Assembly: GCA_013398275.1 (NCBI GenBank)
Contig: VZSE01002700.1
Span: forward strand, 1,789,279-1,853,278
Direction: 5' to 3'
Source of the DNA: Promerops cafer
Taxonomy: Eukaryota > Chordata > Aves > Passeriformes > Nectariniidae
Length of the DNA: 64,000 bases
Position numbers and translations under genes: made by a program
Notes under the pieces: generated by a model
What the model was told of the DNA's origin: nothing
Seen by the model: the letters and a program-made list of their open reading frames with translations, nothing else
Database searches by the model: none
Shown: piece after piece, positions 1 through 11,457 of the stretch
How the letters are laid out: every line of letters begins with the position of its first letter
How positions within the stretch are numbered: position 1 is the first letter of the stretch

Positions 1-919
1 AATTGTGTGAAGAGCGGAGTTCTAAAGCTCATTTGCAGAACATCAAAGAACAAAGAAGAGGAAAAGAATTCTAAATGGGACATTTCACCCAGCTGGGGCC
101 AAACATTTGTTTCTGTCTGATTTGCATACGGAAAATAGGTGGTTCAGAAGTGGTTTAACATTGAACATGCTGTCTGCTCCTATTACATAGCCAATTAGAA
201 TTTGTTAATGTCTCAAGTGTTTGAGACAACTAGCAAGACAGTCTATTGTCTGATGAACATTGGCAATGAGCTGGAAAGTTAAAAGAAGAAAGTAGACCTT
301 TCTGAAGGACAGACCTCAGAATCACATGGCATATAAAGGTGTCACCTACACCACAAGTTAATGCCTCTTTTGACAAACATCCGTATTATAGAAATAAATT
401 ATGAAAAAATGCTGCTCAGGACCAAGAAGATCCAAGCCTGAAGAGGTCCAGTAGTACTCTAGTAATTATTTGGTTTTCCCTGGGACAAATTCTCTGATGC
501 TGCCTGTCATGTAGGATGTGGAAATGGGCGAAGAGGAGAACGCAGCATCCTGAACAAGATGAGGGGACCCGCACTGAGTGCAGCAAGCTGAGCCCTGATG
601 GACTCAGCACCACACAGGACATAAGAAATGCATGTTATCACCAGTCTCTGCCCGGTGGGGCTGTCATGCTGAGGTTGATGTGTCTATATTGCTCTTTCAG
701 AGGATGGGAAATGTGAGACTCCTTTCCTCTGCTTTACCGCATGCCTTGAACAGACACCCCAATAAAACAAAGTCAGTACAGGTATGGGACTTTGCATAAT
801 TTAGTGTTTGAGGAACCAGCCGAATCACTAGAAGTAATTTCAGCTCTAAGTTGCAATTTAGAGGACACAGCCTGTCCACTTTAACTGCATGGATTTAACT
901 AAATAGTTGTATTTTTTTT
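1..919. other. non-coding stretch left of the gap
   Basis: I see no exon with paired splice sites and no repeat that I can name. Short open frames on both strands near 416-716 overlap each other and have no splice or start context. The last 54 bases are a copy of the sequence that follows the gap. Confidence 0.5.
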
Positions 920-1109
920 NNNNNNNNNNNNNNNNNNNNNNNNNNNNNNNNNNNNNNNNNNNNNNNNNNNNNNNNNNNNNNNNNNNNNNNNNNNNNNNNN
1001 NNNNNNNNNNNNNNNNNNNNNNNNNNNNNNNNNNNNNNNNNNNNNNNNNNNNNNNNNNNNNNNNNNNNNNNNNNNNNNNNNNNNNNNNNNNNNNNNNNNN
1101 NNNNNNNNN
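920..1109. other. assembly gap (190 N)
   Basis: The run is unbroken N. The sequence just before it (866-900) is repeated exactly just after it (1117-1151), so the two contig ends probably overlap and the gap may have no real length. Confidence 0.95.
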
Positions 1110-1160
1110 GAGAACCCACAGCCTGTCCACTTTAACTGCATGGATTTAACTATAGTTGTT

Positions 1161-1218
1161 TATTTTTTTTCTCATTTAGAGGCTTATACGTATTTTTTTC
1201 TCATTTAGAGGCTTATAC
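1161..1218. repeat. two-copy tandem repeat, unit about 28 bp
   Basis: A unit that starts with a T-run and ends in gaggcttatac occurs at 1161-1189 and again at 1191-1218, with one base between the copies. It lies just right of the gap, so it may be another assembly duplication rather than a true tandem repeat. Confidence 0.7.
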
Positions 1219-3183
1219 ATTATTCACAGATTTCAATGGACCTGAGAAGGCATTGAAATCAAACACTTTATAAAAAGAACATTTATCAACAGTTTAACAT
1301 GTTATAAGGCTAAGGTCAGTTCAGAAAAAAATTACTTTTTAAACAGAAAATAAATTGGAATTTTCTTCAAACTTTAGTCTCAGAGTGGTTGTGAAGTTTT
1401 CTGTTACCATACAGCTATATGAAGCACTCTTTTGATTTCTACAAAAAATCAAGAGAATAGCTCTTCTGAAATTCACATGTAAAATACACCTTTCCTCTGT
1501 TTCATGACTATAGTAAATTTTATACATCAAAAAATTATTTCAGACCTATTTCTTGGCTGTTACAGAGTAACTTATGGCTGATGATGTGACTATGATCTCA
1601 GAGGTAACTCAGCAAATCAGAAGTCAGAAAATGTTTAATGAATAACAACACAATTCACTTGAGGTCATTAACATACTTTAGTCTCATTGGCCAAAAAGTC
1701 ATAATTCACAGGAATGATAAATGTCTTTTTGCTAAGTGGCGGTAGGTTTTTGGCCATATCATTAAATATTTACACAACATACACATAAATCTTCCTCCAC
1801 TTGGCATCATCTGGGATTCATTTGGAAGAGACCCATTTATTTCACTTTGTAATGTTTCAAGTTTGTTGCAGGCTTTAGCCTCAGCCTCCAAACTCTATAT
1901 CCAGGCTTGTTAGAAAGGAAAACTGCATTTGCATGGTCCCTTCTTAGAAGTGGAAATCCCCTCTTTGTAGTCTGTCCATTCTCAGACTGTGATTTTTTTT
2001 GTGGATTCATATACAGTCTTTTGTATATCATACAAGCTGTGTGAACAAAACCTGCTGATGGTCTCCGCTTTCTAAACCCTTTTTAATTTCATACGATATT
2101 TTCAGGGTATCATGGAATGAGGATAAACAGAGAGATTAGAGAGATAATGAATGAAATAATGAATGAAACATGAATGAAATGACTTCTCCATATCTAAATA
2201 CACTGTATGGACTTTGGTCAAAGACATGAGATATATTCAGTCTTCCCACAAACATTTGGGTATTTTCAAATAGGAATAGACTGACAGGAGTGGTCTGTCT
2301 TTCTATTCCTGTCCAATCAGACTTTTTTTCTCTCCTGAAGCAGCTTCTGCTAGGGGGTTAAGCTTGTCTTGCATCTGAATTTCACTCCAATAAAAATCTC
2401 AATTTCAAAGTCCTCTATTCAGATGAACTTTTCTCCATGTCCCCTATATGCTGTTCTGTTGAGATAAAAATATGACTCTTATCAACGATGCATGTTTTGG
2501 TAGGAAGACCCTGTCATATTCAGCTATTTTCTTTTGATTGAAAAAAAAAAAAAAACCCAAACAAACCAAAAAACAAACAAACAAGGGCTGGATGAGGAAA
2601 TCCAAGAAATTCCTCAAAAATGGGAGGATACCTCAAGATCTACAGGTCAACAGAATAAAAATAACCTGTGATTTTACCTACAGAGTCTATATATCCTGCA
2701 TACCCATCACGTATCAGGTATTCTTCTTCTCAGTGGTATAATGGATAGCCAAGAAAGTAAGAAACTGAGTTTTTCCTCTATAGAAAAACAATATAAAGTA
2801 ATGGATGAAAAATTATGCCATCAAAAAATCTCTTTAGACTTTCTGATATGGTACAAAAGCCAGTCTCAAGAAGGGTTGTTGACATGTCTTGGATAAAGCC
2901 TGGTGGTTTCAGCATTTTTAAAAGTGAGATAATATTTTTCTCTGGAGGTTGAGGTACTAGAAAACTTTACATCACTGAAAGAAATACATGCACAGGAAAC
3001 ATCACAATTGATGGCAATAATTAAAATTACAATCGTCTTTTTCTTATAATAAATATTGATGTGCACAGACACACAAAAACACACAAAATCAGGGGAGTTG
3101 TTTCTGTTAAATTGACTTGAAACTGAGTTACTAATTGAGTAGAAGTGAGATTGGAATTTAAGAAAACAGAATTTCCGTTGTAA
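1219..3183. other. AT-rich non-coding stretch
   Basis: No gene is seen. It contains an imperfect ATGA-type simple repeat at about 2145-2182 and an A-rich tract at 2541-2584. A minus-strand open frame at 2866-2974 follows a good acceptor but does not fit the phase of the nearest candidate exon. Confidence 0.5.
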
Positions 3184-3251
3184 TCTAGGGCACCTTTCCT
3201 ACTAATTNATTCTGTTTCCATTCCATTTCTAGGGCACCTTTCCTACTAATT
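3184..3251. repeat. 24-bp direct duplication around a single N
   Basis: The 24 bases at 3184-3207 recur exactly at 3228-3251. A single N at 3208 sits directly after the first copy. This is the pattern of two overlapping contigs joined end to end. Confidence 0.85.
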
Positions 3252-3459
3252 AATGCTGTTGAAGGATGACTCTGTTTTGAAATCTGCCAGAGTCAAGGGT
3301 TGCAACATTATATTAGCTACTAAGAAAGCCCTCTGTATATTGAATCTCAGCTCCATAACTATTAGAGTTTTTTCCATGCTGGAAGTCTCAGGTATGACTC
3401 AATTCCTGTTATAGTGTGAGCTAACATTTCAGAACTATATTTAACTTACTAACTTACTA

Positions 3460-3644
3460 AGACATGCTCTTCACAGGAAAGATATACTATTTTACAGTGG
3501 AATAGCACTTTGAATGTAGTTGGGTGTCCNTCCCTTGCTGCAGTCACAGCCGGCCGAAAATTCCAACCTCCAACAGACATGCTCTTCACAGGAAAGATAT
3601 ACTATTTTACAGTGGAATAGCACTTTGAATGTAGTTGGGTGTCC
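3460..3644. repeat. 70-bp direct duplication around a single N
   Basis: The 70 bases at 3460-3529 recur at 3575-3644. An N at 3530 follows the first copy. Between the copies, 3531-3574 is 44 bases with a GC-richer composition (it contains cagccggccg) than anything around it. Confidence 0.85.
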
Positions 3645-3708
3645 TAAATATTCTGAATGCATAAAGCAGCTTGTATTTTCAGGATATTAATGCTATATCT
3701 GAATACAT

Positions 3709-3940
3709 CCTGTGCCAAAAAAAAAAAACCAAACCCAAAACCAAACCAAAACAAAAACCACCCAAAAACCTATTGCATAGACTTCTATTATTATTTTTTA
3801 TGAAATTGTAGCAGATGTTAGANATCCCTGTGCCAAAAAAAAAAAAACAAACCCAGAACCAAACCAAAACGAAAACCACCCAAAAACCTATTGCATAGAC
3901 TTCTATTATTATTTTTTATGAAATTGTAGCAGATGTTAGA
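3709..3940. repeat. 114-bp direct duplication around a single N
   Basis: The segment at 3709-3822 is repeated at 3827-3940 with only a few differences in its A-rich part. An N at 3823 separates the copies. As with the two joins upstream, this is most simply a false duplication at a contig join. Confidence 0.85.
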
Positions 3941-6607
3941 TTCTTTGAAAATTTGCAGGATACCTCAAAACCTTTTATAAAAGGTTTCTAGGAAGCAGCT
4001 GCCAGTATAAGTTTAAAAGCAAAGGCTAGAGTTGCATTTGAGTGGTGATGAAATATGTCACTTCTTGCAGTACAGATTTTTAATTAGTTTTGAGTAAAAC
4101 ACATTTTTTTCCAAGATGAAGAACATAAAATCCTAGATCTTTTTTCCAGTCTCTGTCTATACTTATGTCTGTCCAATCTTTTTGTCATACACTGCAAAAT
4201 ATTTTTGCTAATGCCTCATTTTCTGTGATGGATTAGTATTAAAACACGTGTGGAAAATTGAATGCACAGATTTTACAATCAGCTATACTATGTAGGCTAC
4301 CAATGAAGCTACCCAGCAGAAGGGTGTGAAGATAGGAAATAGCTGTGTCAGAGGTGAACATCTCAAGATTCTGTGGCCCTATGACTACAGCACTCTGCTG
4401 CTAGAGGTTAAATCCTTCTTCTTGCATTGCAGAATCAGCAGGGAAAATGCATAAACAGCCCTGAGAGAAGGTAGAGATGATCTTCAGACATATCTAAGGA
4501 AGCAAATGACAGAGTTAGGCTTCCTCTGGATGTTTGTCTCTTCTATACACACCTGTTTGCACAGGATCTCAGCTTCCATGGGTGGAGGTCCCAGCAGATC
4601 CCACAAGTGGCCTGTCTTGTCCTTGAGCTGTGCATCTCACTCAGGCCCCACATGTGATCTGCAGCTCTGAACCTTCTCCTGAGTAAGTTCTGTCATCATG
4701 TTCAGGCATGGAAAAAGGAGCAGCACTCTGAGTATGGTTTGGTTTGCTGAGTATTGTGCAAATAAAAGATCCAGAATTAACTGTTCTATTTTGAGAGGGG
4801 GACAGGAGCTTGAATACAGTCCAAACTGTACCAGAACACAGAACGAGATATAGCACGAGACAAAAAAAACCAAAAAGGAATATCTTTTGGACAATTTCCA
4901 CAAACACCTCTTCCAGCCTATTCAACTTATAGGGAGGGAGGCACCTTGCTTAGGTGCTCTGAATTTCCAGGCTGTGTGTAATCTACACTAGATGTTTCTA
5001 TTAGTCAGTGCCCATCCTGTCACAAAACCAAGATTTCTGAAATTGGCAGAAATTTGTGTCTGCTCATTGCTAATAGTTCTGGCCAGATTTATTCCTTAGA
5101 AGGAATGGAGAAGCTTCAAATAGGACAGAAGTGAGATGGTTTTTCAACCTTTAAATTTCAGCAGAATGAGGACCATCCTGACTATTGATCTTTCAAAACT
5201 GAGTTGAAAGAAATCTCTCGCCCTCATCTCTCTTCTAAACAAAGACTGTCAGAAAAGGAAAATTGTAGAGAACTTCGTGGAAGATACCATGAACACTGGA
5301 AAAATTGAAACTTCGGGGGATGGCTGCGCTTCAAAAACTGAAGAATAAAAACTCGAGAGGTTTAGAGACAGTAGTGAACTTGCAATCTCCAAATGTTATC
5401 TGGAACACAGCCCCCCCACCCCCTTTAAATTATAATTTGAACAGTCTAGTGGAAATATTTTTACATTTTTTTTTCTTTTTTTCTCCAAATAAAGACTAGC
5501 AATTTTACTGTCTTCCCACATTTCTACTGCAAGGGAAAATTTGTAGGGGAAAATTTGCCTCATGGAGGGATTCAGATTTCATATAGTTCACATATCATCA
5601 TAAACAAGAGGATTTATATAATCCAAGATAAGGGGTGTACTGTGCACTCCTTAGGTACATGTACATTCTTCCTGATACATGCACATCCTCCTAACTGCCC
5701 AGACAAAACATGTCCTAAGGCTACCTCTTCAGACAGTAAGGTACTTGCTGACAGCTCTGGGCTTTGAGACAAATTAAAACAAGCCCATTTTTCAGTCTGT
5801 AGGTCTAATAAAGCTTCTGGCTTTCAGTTCTGTCAATGACTATGAATAAAATTCCCTGAAAAGAGAGAAGACAGGCTGTTTAGTTTTCTGATGAGGGTGA
5901 TTTTAAGGTGAAGATCAATTCTGTAGTTCTTATTTCAGCTCTCATCAGTGAGAAGCTCCTGTCATTAGAGAAGCAGGAACAAAAAGTTTTCAGTTCCTAC
6001 TTCTCCATTCTGACTGCTCAACTCTCTTTTCACTACTGCTCTCTGAAATGATTCCTACTAGAGGATGTGATGGGGCAGTTTTATAAAAAATTTATATAGC
6101 GCAGTTTTTTGGTCTTTCAGAGTTTAATTTGGTGACACCAATGTATAGTTGCAAAAATTTCATAAATATTCTTTTACAAACTCTGTGCCTGTTTTGTTCA
6201 GAGCTTCAAAATATGCCTTCAAGTTAATGTTCTTCCAGTGATGTGAATCCTCATTCCCTCACCAGTCATGTATTCATGTCTGAATGCTTCCTTGTTTTGA
6301 AAGATGTTGTTATGTCATCAAATCAAAGAATCCTGTAAGCAGAAGCAACTAAACTGTATTTGGAGATCAGAAAATTAATTGAGAAAAAGGTTTTACCTTT
6401 CTTTTGGTGCTAGAAATATTTACATTACTATTTTATATTGAGACATTTTTGAGATACAATGGAATAAAAAGGTTTGCAAATATCTGATTACTTTTTTCCT
6501 AAAAAAAAAAGTTCATTTCCAGAATTTTCTGTTTCCTTTCCTGTCTTTGATCCACGTGGGAAATCATGTGGCTTATTTTCTTATTAGTTAAAGACTCCTC
6601 TTTGCAG
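3941..6607. other. non-coding stretch
   Basis: No gene or named repeat is supported. Overlapping hydrophobic open frames on the minus strand at 4637-4925 have no matching splice sites. A good minus-strand acceptor near 5855 leads into a short frame that closes without a usable donor. Confidence 0.45.
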
Positions 6608-6665
6608 ACAATGCTGCCCAACACGAAGGTGAGGAATTGGCCACCCATCCTCTGACCTCTGAAAG
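6608..6665 (+). CDS. candidate plus-strand internal exon, unknown gene
   Basis: A 58-bp segment lies between a good acceptor (cctctttgcag just before it) and a strong donor (gaaag|gtatgt). One reading frame is open throughout, entered with two bases of a codon and left with two bases. It reads from Asn-Ala-Ala-Gln-His through Gly-Glu-Glu-Leu to Thr-Ser-Glu. The other two frames have stops. I found no phase-matched partner exon nearby, and it lies on the strand opposite to the main exon chain. It could be a chance pseudo-exon, or an exon of an antisense transcript. I do not recognise the protein. Confidence 0.22.
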
Positions 6666-8441
6666 GTATGTTTGTATTATTATTTTAGGCTGGATTGCAA
6701 CTGTACTGGAAGAAATTTTCCAGTCATTCCCACATAGCATACTTTTGTTCACTTTACAGGAGAGTCTTAGAGCACATGAACTGTGTTCTTCTTGGATGAA
6801 ACAAACCAAAGTTTTAAAAGGTGTCTGAGGTAACCCCTGAAATGTGCAGTATGAATATCAAGGTTTCAAGGATTCACCCTAAAAACCTGTTCCTGTAGCT
6901 CTTGATCAGCAGAGAGAGGAAGCCAATCTGTACTATACAGCTGTACCCTGAAGACATAGGTTTGCACACAGACCAAGTAGGAAACCTTGTGGAAAATTGA
7001 GTTAAATAATTATGGTGGAAAAGCAGCAGAATTATTTAGGATGCAATGTAAAAGACAAAAAGATTCAACTTTCCTTTGTAACTGTAAAAGAAAATGTTTT
7101 TATGCTAACTTTAATCAGTGCTTTCCTGCCTTGACAAAGATATGGCTCTACATTATGCACAGTTCTTTTGATTTCTTCTAACTCTTCCCTGATAACATCT
7201 TTTCTGACTTTCCACTGGCTTCTACAGAAAAGAGTAAAGGTCGTATTGTTAGATATTCTTCATCATGCTCACTCATCCAGTAACAAACTTCTGTGTATAT
7301 CTAAATATCCATGATATAAACTGTTGATTATTTCTTTCTTGCCATAAAACAATTTTTCTGTAGTTCAAAAGTTTATGGATTCAATACAAACACATACACA
7401 CATATGAGTCTTTAAATTGCTTTTACAGTAGGCAAAAAATTGTAGAAATTGCTAGGAACAACCCAACCAAGAAGGATTTTTAAATTTTTATTTTTTTACA
7501 AGTTAATTTTCTTGTCAGAAAATTAATACATTTTAGTGTTTAGTCCTGTCCCTTGGTATAGAATTTTTATGAAGAGAAAAATCTTCCCACCAACTCTACT
7601 GCTGAGAGAATTCCTTTTTCTGGGAAAATACCCATACTCAGAAAGCATGAAAGTAAGTTTATATGTCTGGAAAAATTAAGGCCATATTTATATACTTGAT
7701 TTTGTCATTAATTATCTCATCTAATGGGGTTAGGTCTTCATGTCTGACAAGCTGTATTACAATTTGTTGCTAATGACTCCATACATTTATGGAGCTTCAT
7801 AAATTGTTTTTAAGCAAAGTGGGCTTGAATAATTCAAGCATTGCCATGAATGTTAGTGCTTGCAAGATCAGTAAAAGTATCTCTCTTAAACAAATGGTCA
7901 GTGGAAACCAAATTTGTTGCAATTTGTGTTAATCTAAAAATAAAAGAAAAATGGATTGCAGCTGTTTAGCAGTTGTGTCTCTGATGTAGATATAAGGTGC
8001 AGGGAGAGTAAATTCCTCTTTGTAGTATGGAAGCAGTCCAGCAATATTCCCTCACTTCAGTCTACACAAGCTTAAATTAATGTGAAAATAATCCCAATGA
8101 ACTTGATAAGAGAATGTGATTCCTAATTTTTAAAAAATAATAAAATGAATGCTTTCATTTCAGTTATATAATCACTCTTGTTTCATTGTCCCATGGGATT
8201 TTGAAACAGTGATTTATTTCCATTGCAATATTTTGACCTAGGAGTAGCCTCTGTCATATATCGTAGCCTCTCTGGGTGTAGGGAGGCCCGGGAAGCTGGC
8301 TTACCCAAAGTCATGCATCTGGTGACTGGCAGGAACACGGTCATTGCTTGGACATCACGTGCTCCAAATAGCATTAAATAATGCTTCTTTTAATGGGCCG
8401 TTACATTGACATGTCACTCTACATAACCTAGAATAAAAAAG
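6666..8441. other. AT-rich non-coding stretch
   Basis: Nothing gene-like is seen on either strand. There are short A/T runs but no clear repeat family. Confidence 0.5.
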
Positions 8442-9545
8442 AAAAATTTCAGTTGGAAGGGGCCTAAAAGGATCATTTAGTACAACTGATTGACCAATCT
8501 ATGGTCGACCAAAAGCTAAATCATGTTGTTAAGAGCATTGTCCAAATCCCTCTTAAACAGAGACCACCACTCTAAGAAGTCTGTTTCAGGGTTTGACCAC
8601 CCTCCTGGTAAAATAATGTTTCCTAATATCCACTCTAAACCTCCCCTGACACAATTTTTACCTGCTCCCATTCATCCTACAGTTGGATACCAGGGAGAAG
8701 AGATTAGCACCTCCCTCTTTAGGAAGATGCAGAGGGCAATGTAGCCATCCCTAAACATAATTTTTTCCAGTTAAGACTAGCCCAAAGTCCTTAGCTGTTC
8801 CTCACAGGACTTTCCTTGTGGCCTGCTCACCAGTTTGTTGGCCTCTGGATGGATTCCAGGACCTCCACATCCTTCTTAAGTTGTGGGGCCCAGGACTGCA
8901 CCTACTCCAGGTGAGGCTGCACCAATGCTGAATGCAATGGGATAATCACCTGTTTTGACTGGCTGGTGATGCTGTTTGATGTATCCCAGGATGCAGCTTG
9001 CTCTCTTGGCTACCAGGGAGCACTGCTGGCTCCCACTGAGCCTGCTGTCAACAGCACCCTCGGACTCTTTTCTGCAGCTTGCTCTCCAGTCACTCTTCCA
9101 AATTATTCTTGTGCTCAGTGTTACTCCATCCCAGTGCAGAATCCAGTATTTGGACTTGTTCAATTTAATCCTTTTAATCATAGCCCAGTGCTCCAGTTAT
9201 CAAGATTCCTCCCCTTATTAGAGGACATCAAGTTAATTAAACATGGCTTTCCCTTTGTGAGGCCATGTTGCTTGTGCCTGATGATCGCATTATTTTTTAA
9301 ATGCCTTCCAGTAGTACCAGGTATAATATTATACATATTTTTTCCAGAAATTGAGGCTGGACTAACAGATCTGTAATTCCTTGGGTCTTTCCTCATACCC
9401 TTTTGTATATGGGAACAATGCTGGCCAGTTTCCAGTCAGTGAGGACCTCCCCAGACTCCCAAGACCTATGGTAGATGATTGAAAGGGGTCCTGCTATGAT
9501 ATCTGCCAATGCCTTAAGAACTCTGATTAGTTCTGGTTCATGAAC
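8442..9545 (-). mobile_element. CR1 LINE fragment, about 1.1 kb, reverse orientation
   Basis: The left end carries the reverse complement of a CR1 3' terminus (agttggaaggggcctaaaag, then a diverged form of the 'catctagtccaac' block). Further right are other CR1 3'-region landmarks in reverse: cctcacaggactttcc, ggggcccaggactgcacc, and a late block with ccagtttccagtcagtgagg. Stops and indels interrupt every frame. The open frames across it (8876-9396) are therefore repeat-derived and not genes. This is a 5'-truncated, inactive copy, as is usual for avian CR1. Confidence 0.85.
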
Positions 9546-9927
9546 ATGAAAGAAACACTACACAGACACTTCTGGATTACCCCAGAACTGTCAGCTGCCC
9601 TGTGGGAATAATCCATGACCCACAAGATCAACAGAATTCGTTCATCTCCTGGCTCTGTCAGTCATTGATTACTGACATATTTTGGTAGAAAACTGGCTCA
9701 GGCTCCTACAGCTTAACAGCTGAGCTGGGAAGGTCCACTTCCTGGGCTGGAAGGTGATATTTCTTTGCATCAGTGCCCTCTGATCAAGGGTTTTTCTTTG
9801 TTTTTTCTTCTCTCTTCCCTGTGGCATGATTAGGCAAGCTGACTGAAGGTGGAACAGAACAAAGCATATAAGTTTGACACTAGTTTTAGACTGAGAACCT
9901 CAGTGTGCTGTATGACCAGAGAAGTTG
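9546..9927. other. unassigned spacer between two CR1 copies
   Basis: No gene is seen. It separates two CR1 fragments of opposite orientation and may itself be degraded repeat sequence. Confidence 0.4.
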
Positions 9928-10079
9928 TGGGTGTCCCCTTCCTGGAGTGCTCATGTCCAGGTTGGGTGGGGCTCTGAGCAACCTGGTTTAGTGGGAAGTG
10001 CCCCTGTCCATGACGCTGAGCTTGATATTAGATGATAAATAAGATCCTTCCAATCCACATCATTCTATGATTCTGTATG
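9928..10079 (+). mobile_element. CR1 LINE 3' end, forward orientation
   Basis: The order of motifs is the standard avian CR1 3' end: tcctggagtgctcatgtcc, ggttgggtggggctctgagc, aacctggtttagtgggaagt, then gatccttccaatcc and the terminal attctatgattct. Several indels mark it as an old, inactive copy. Confidence 0.9.
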
Positions 10080-11318
10080 GTTTTCTGTGTGGGTGGACAT
10101 GGATGCAGACTCTCCAAAAGAAAGCCCAGCGGGACGATCCTTCCAGGTCAGAATTCCCTCTGCCTATTGCACAGTTATTCTCTTCCTATAAAAGGATTTT
10201 TGCAAAGTTATCTCAGGCTTCAACGTCGTCTTCATTTCTGGTGAAGAATGAACTTGAGTTCAAAAAGTACAAAGCAATTCCTGTCTAGGTTTATCTGGCT
10301 CAAGTATTCCAAGTAAATATCACTACTGAAAAGGATACCACCACGATGAGATGAGAATTTGGATTTCAAAATAATCCAAGCATTTCTTCCCTGATGCCTG
10401 TAGTCATTTGATATCAGAGACCCCTAGGACAAAGAGATGATTTGGGGTCATATTCAGCACTTTGGAAATAAAATGTGCAACCCTGATATGTGCCTTGCCT
10501 CAAGATGCAGCACTGGTATTGAGGACAAGGTGTGACTTTTAAAAGTTAACCTTCCATGCAAACACAGAGAACAAGACAGGCAATCCAAAACCTCTCTCAT
10601 AAAGAGGTTTCTCTGGAAGAAAACATTGACAGTAATGGGGCTAGAAAAGCAAATTAAGTCTTCCCAGGAAATGAAATCTATCTATTTGTGAAGAAAGAAG
10701 AAATCCCACTTCTCCATCACAACTTCTACCATTTAAGTGTGTATGTGATATAAATATGATATACGTATATATAAAAGGGATATTTAAATTTTTATATATA
10801 TGTGTATGTGTGTGCACATACAGTAAAAGTCACGATGGAGAAGTGAGATTTGGTCTTTATTCCAAATAGACAGAGATATAGATATATGGTAAAATAAAAT
10901 AATTCTGAAACGTTTGCTGACTGGAAAGAAGAGGGAGATGGAGAAATAATATATCTTCTATATATGTTTTAAAGCACTGGGAGTTACTAAGGCTGGAGTG
11001 ATAGGGGTTGTATAAGAAGTGGCACCAATAAATAAATTATAATTTCACATAAAAAGATGGGAATTTGGAATACACTGTTAAAGTAGTTTGGGAATCACTG
11101 AACAATTTCAGTGAGTTGCTTAATGTCCAGCCACTGGAGCCATCTGTCAGTTAAATGACAGCTCTTCCAGTAAACATAAATGATGTTGCTATTGCAAATG
11201 TATGTGCCAACAGTGAAAGTAGATGTCTTCAACAGAAATAGATTGTATCCTCTCTAAATTCATATAACTCATGGCCCTATTATCATTGCAGGGAAAAAAA
11301 TCACATTTTAATACTTAC
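10080..11318. other. non-coding stretch with TA/TG-rich microsatellite
   Basis: The stretch 10740-10822 is a mixed TATA/TGTG simple repeat. Just right of it, at 10920-10940, is a strong minus-strand acceptor (ctccctcttctttccag). The frame that follows runs into the simple repeat, so I do not call an exon. Confidence 0.5.
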
Positions 11319-11457
11319 ATTCCTTATTTGTGTAATTTTTTAACGCCACTTCAATCTTTTCAAAAAGTGATATTGTGATTGAAGTGATTGTATCTTCAAA
11401 CTCATAAACTATTGAAACTTTTCCTCCTTGATGAAAAAATGGACCTATGAGCTCATC
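11319..11457 (-). CDS. candidate internal exon of an unrecognised minus-strand gene (most 3' exon seen)
   Basis: On the minus strand a 139-bp segment sits between an acceptor with a T-rich tract (attttattttt-cag) and an almost ideal donor (gaat|gtaagt). Only one of three frames is open, entered at phase 0 and left at phase 1. The frame encodes about 46 residues, starting Asp-Glu-Leu-Ile-Gly-Pro-Phe-Phe. It contains the stretch GGKVSIVYEFEDTITSI and then SLFEKIEVALKNY, which looks like alternating beta strand followed by a helix. It has one N-glycosylation-type sequon (NYT). The entry phase fits the candidate exon at 12259. I do not recognise the family. This is one of the best-looking coding segments in the window. 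Confidence 0.45.

Noticed and set aside
858..1149. Open frames reported across the N gap
   Set aside because: They are produced by untranslatable N and have no meaning.
2866..2974. Possible 3'-terminal minus-strand exon with good acceptor and stop
   Set aside because: Its entry phase (2) does not match the exit phase (1) of the exon at 11319, and no linking exon was found.
4637..4925. Overlapping hydrophobic minus-strand frames, one resembling a membrane segment
   Set aside because: They come from T-rich sequence and have no consistent splice sites or start context.
6263..6340. Minus-strand segment between an excellent acceptor and a GTGAGG donor
   Set aside because: All three frames contain stops, so it is not coding. 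A non-coding exon cannot be excluded.
8876..9396. Several overlapping open frames on both strands, up to 136 codons
   Set aside because: They lie inside a CR1 LINE fragment and are repeat-derived.
10560..10608. Minus-strand acceptor followed by an open frame
   Set aside because: Joining it to the 11.3-kb exon would create a stop codon at the junction.
10740..10920. Minus-strand acceptor with a phase-matched open frame and an AATAAA nearby, a possible terminal exon
   Set aside because: Most of the frame is TA/TG simple repeat, which opens frames by chance.
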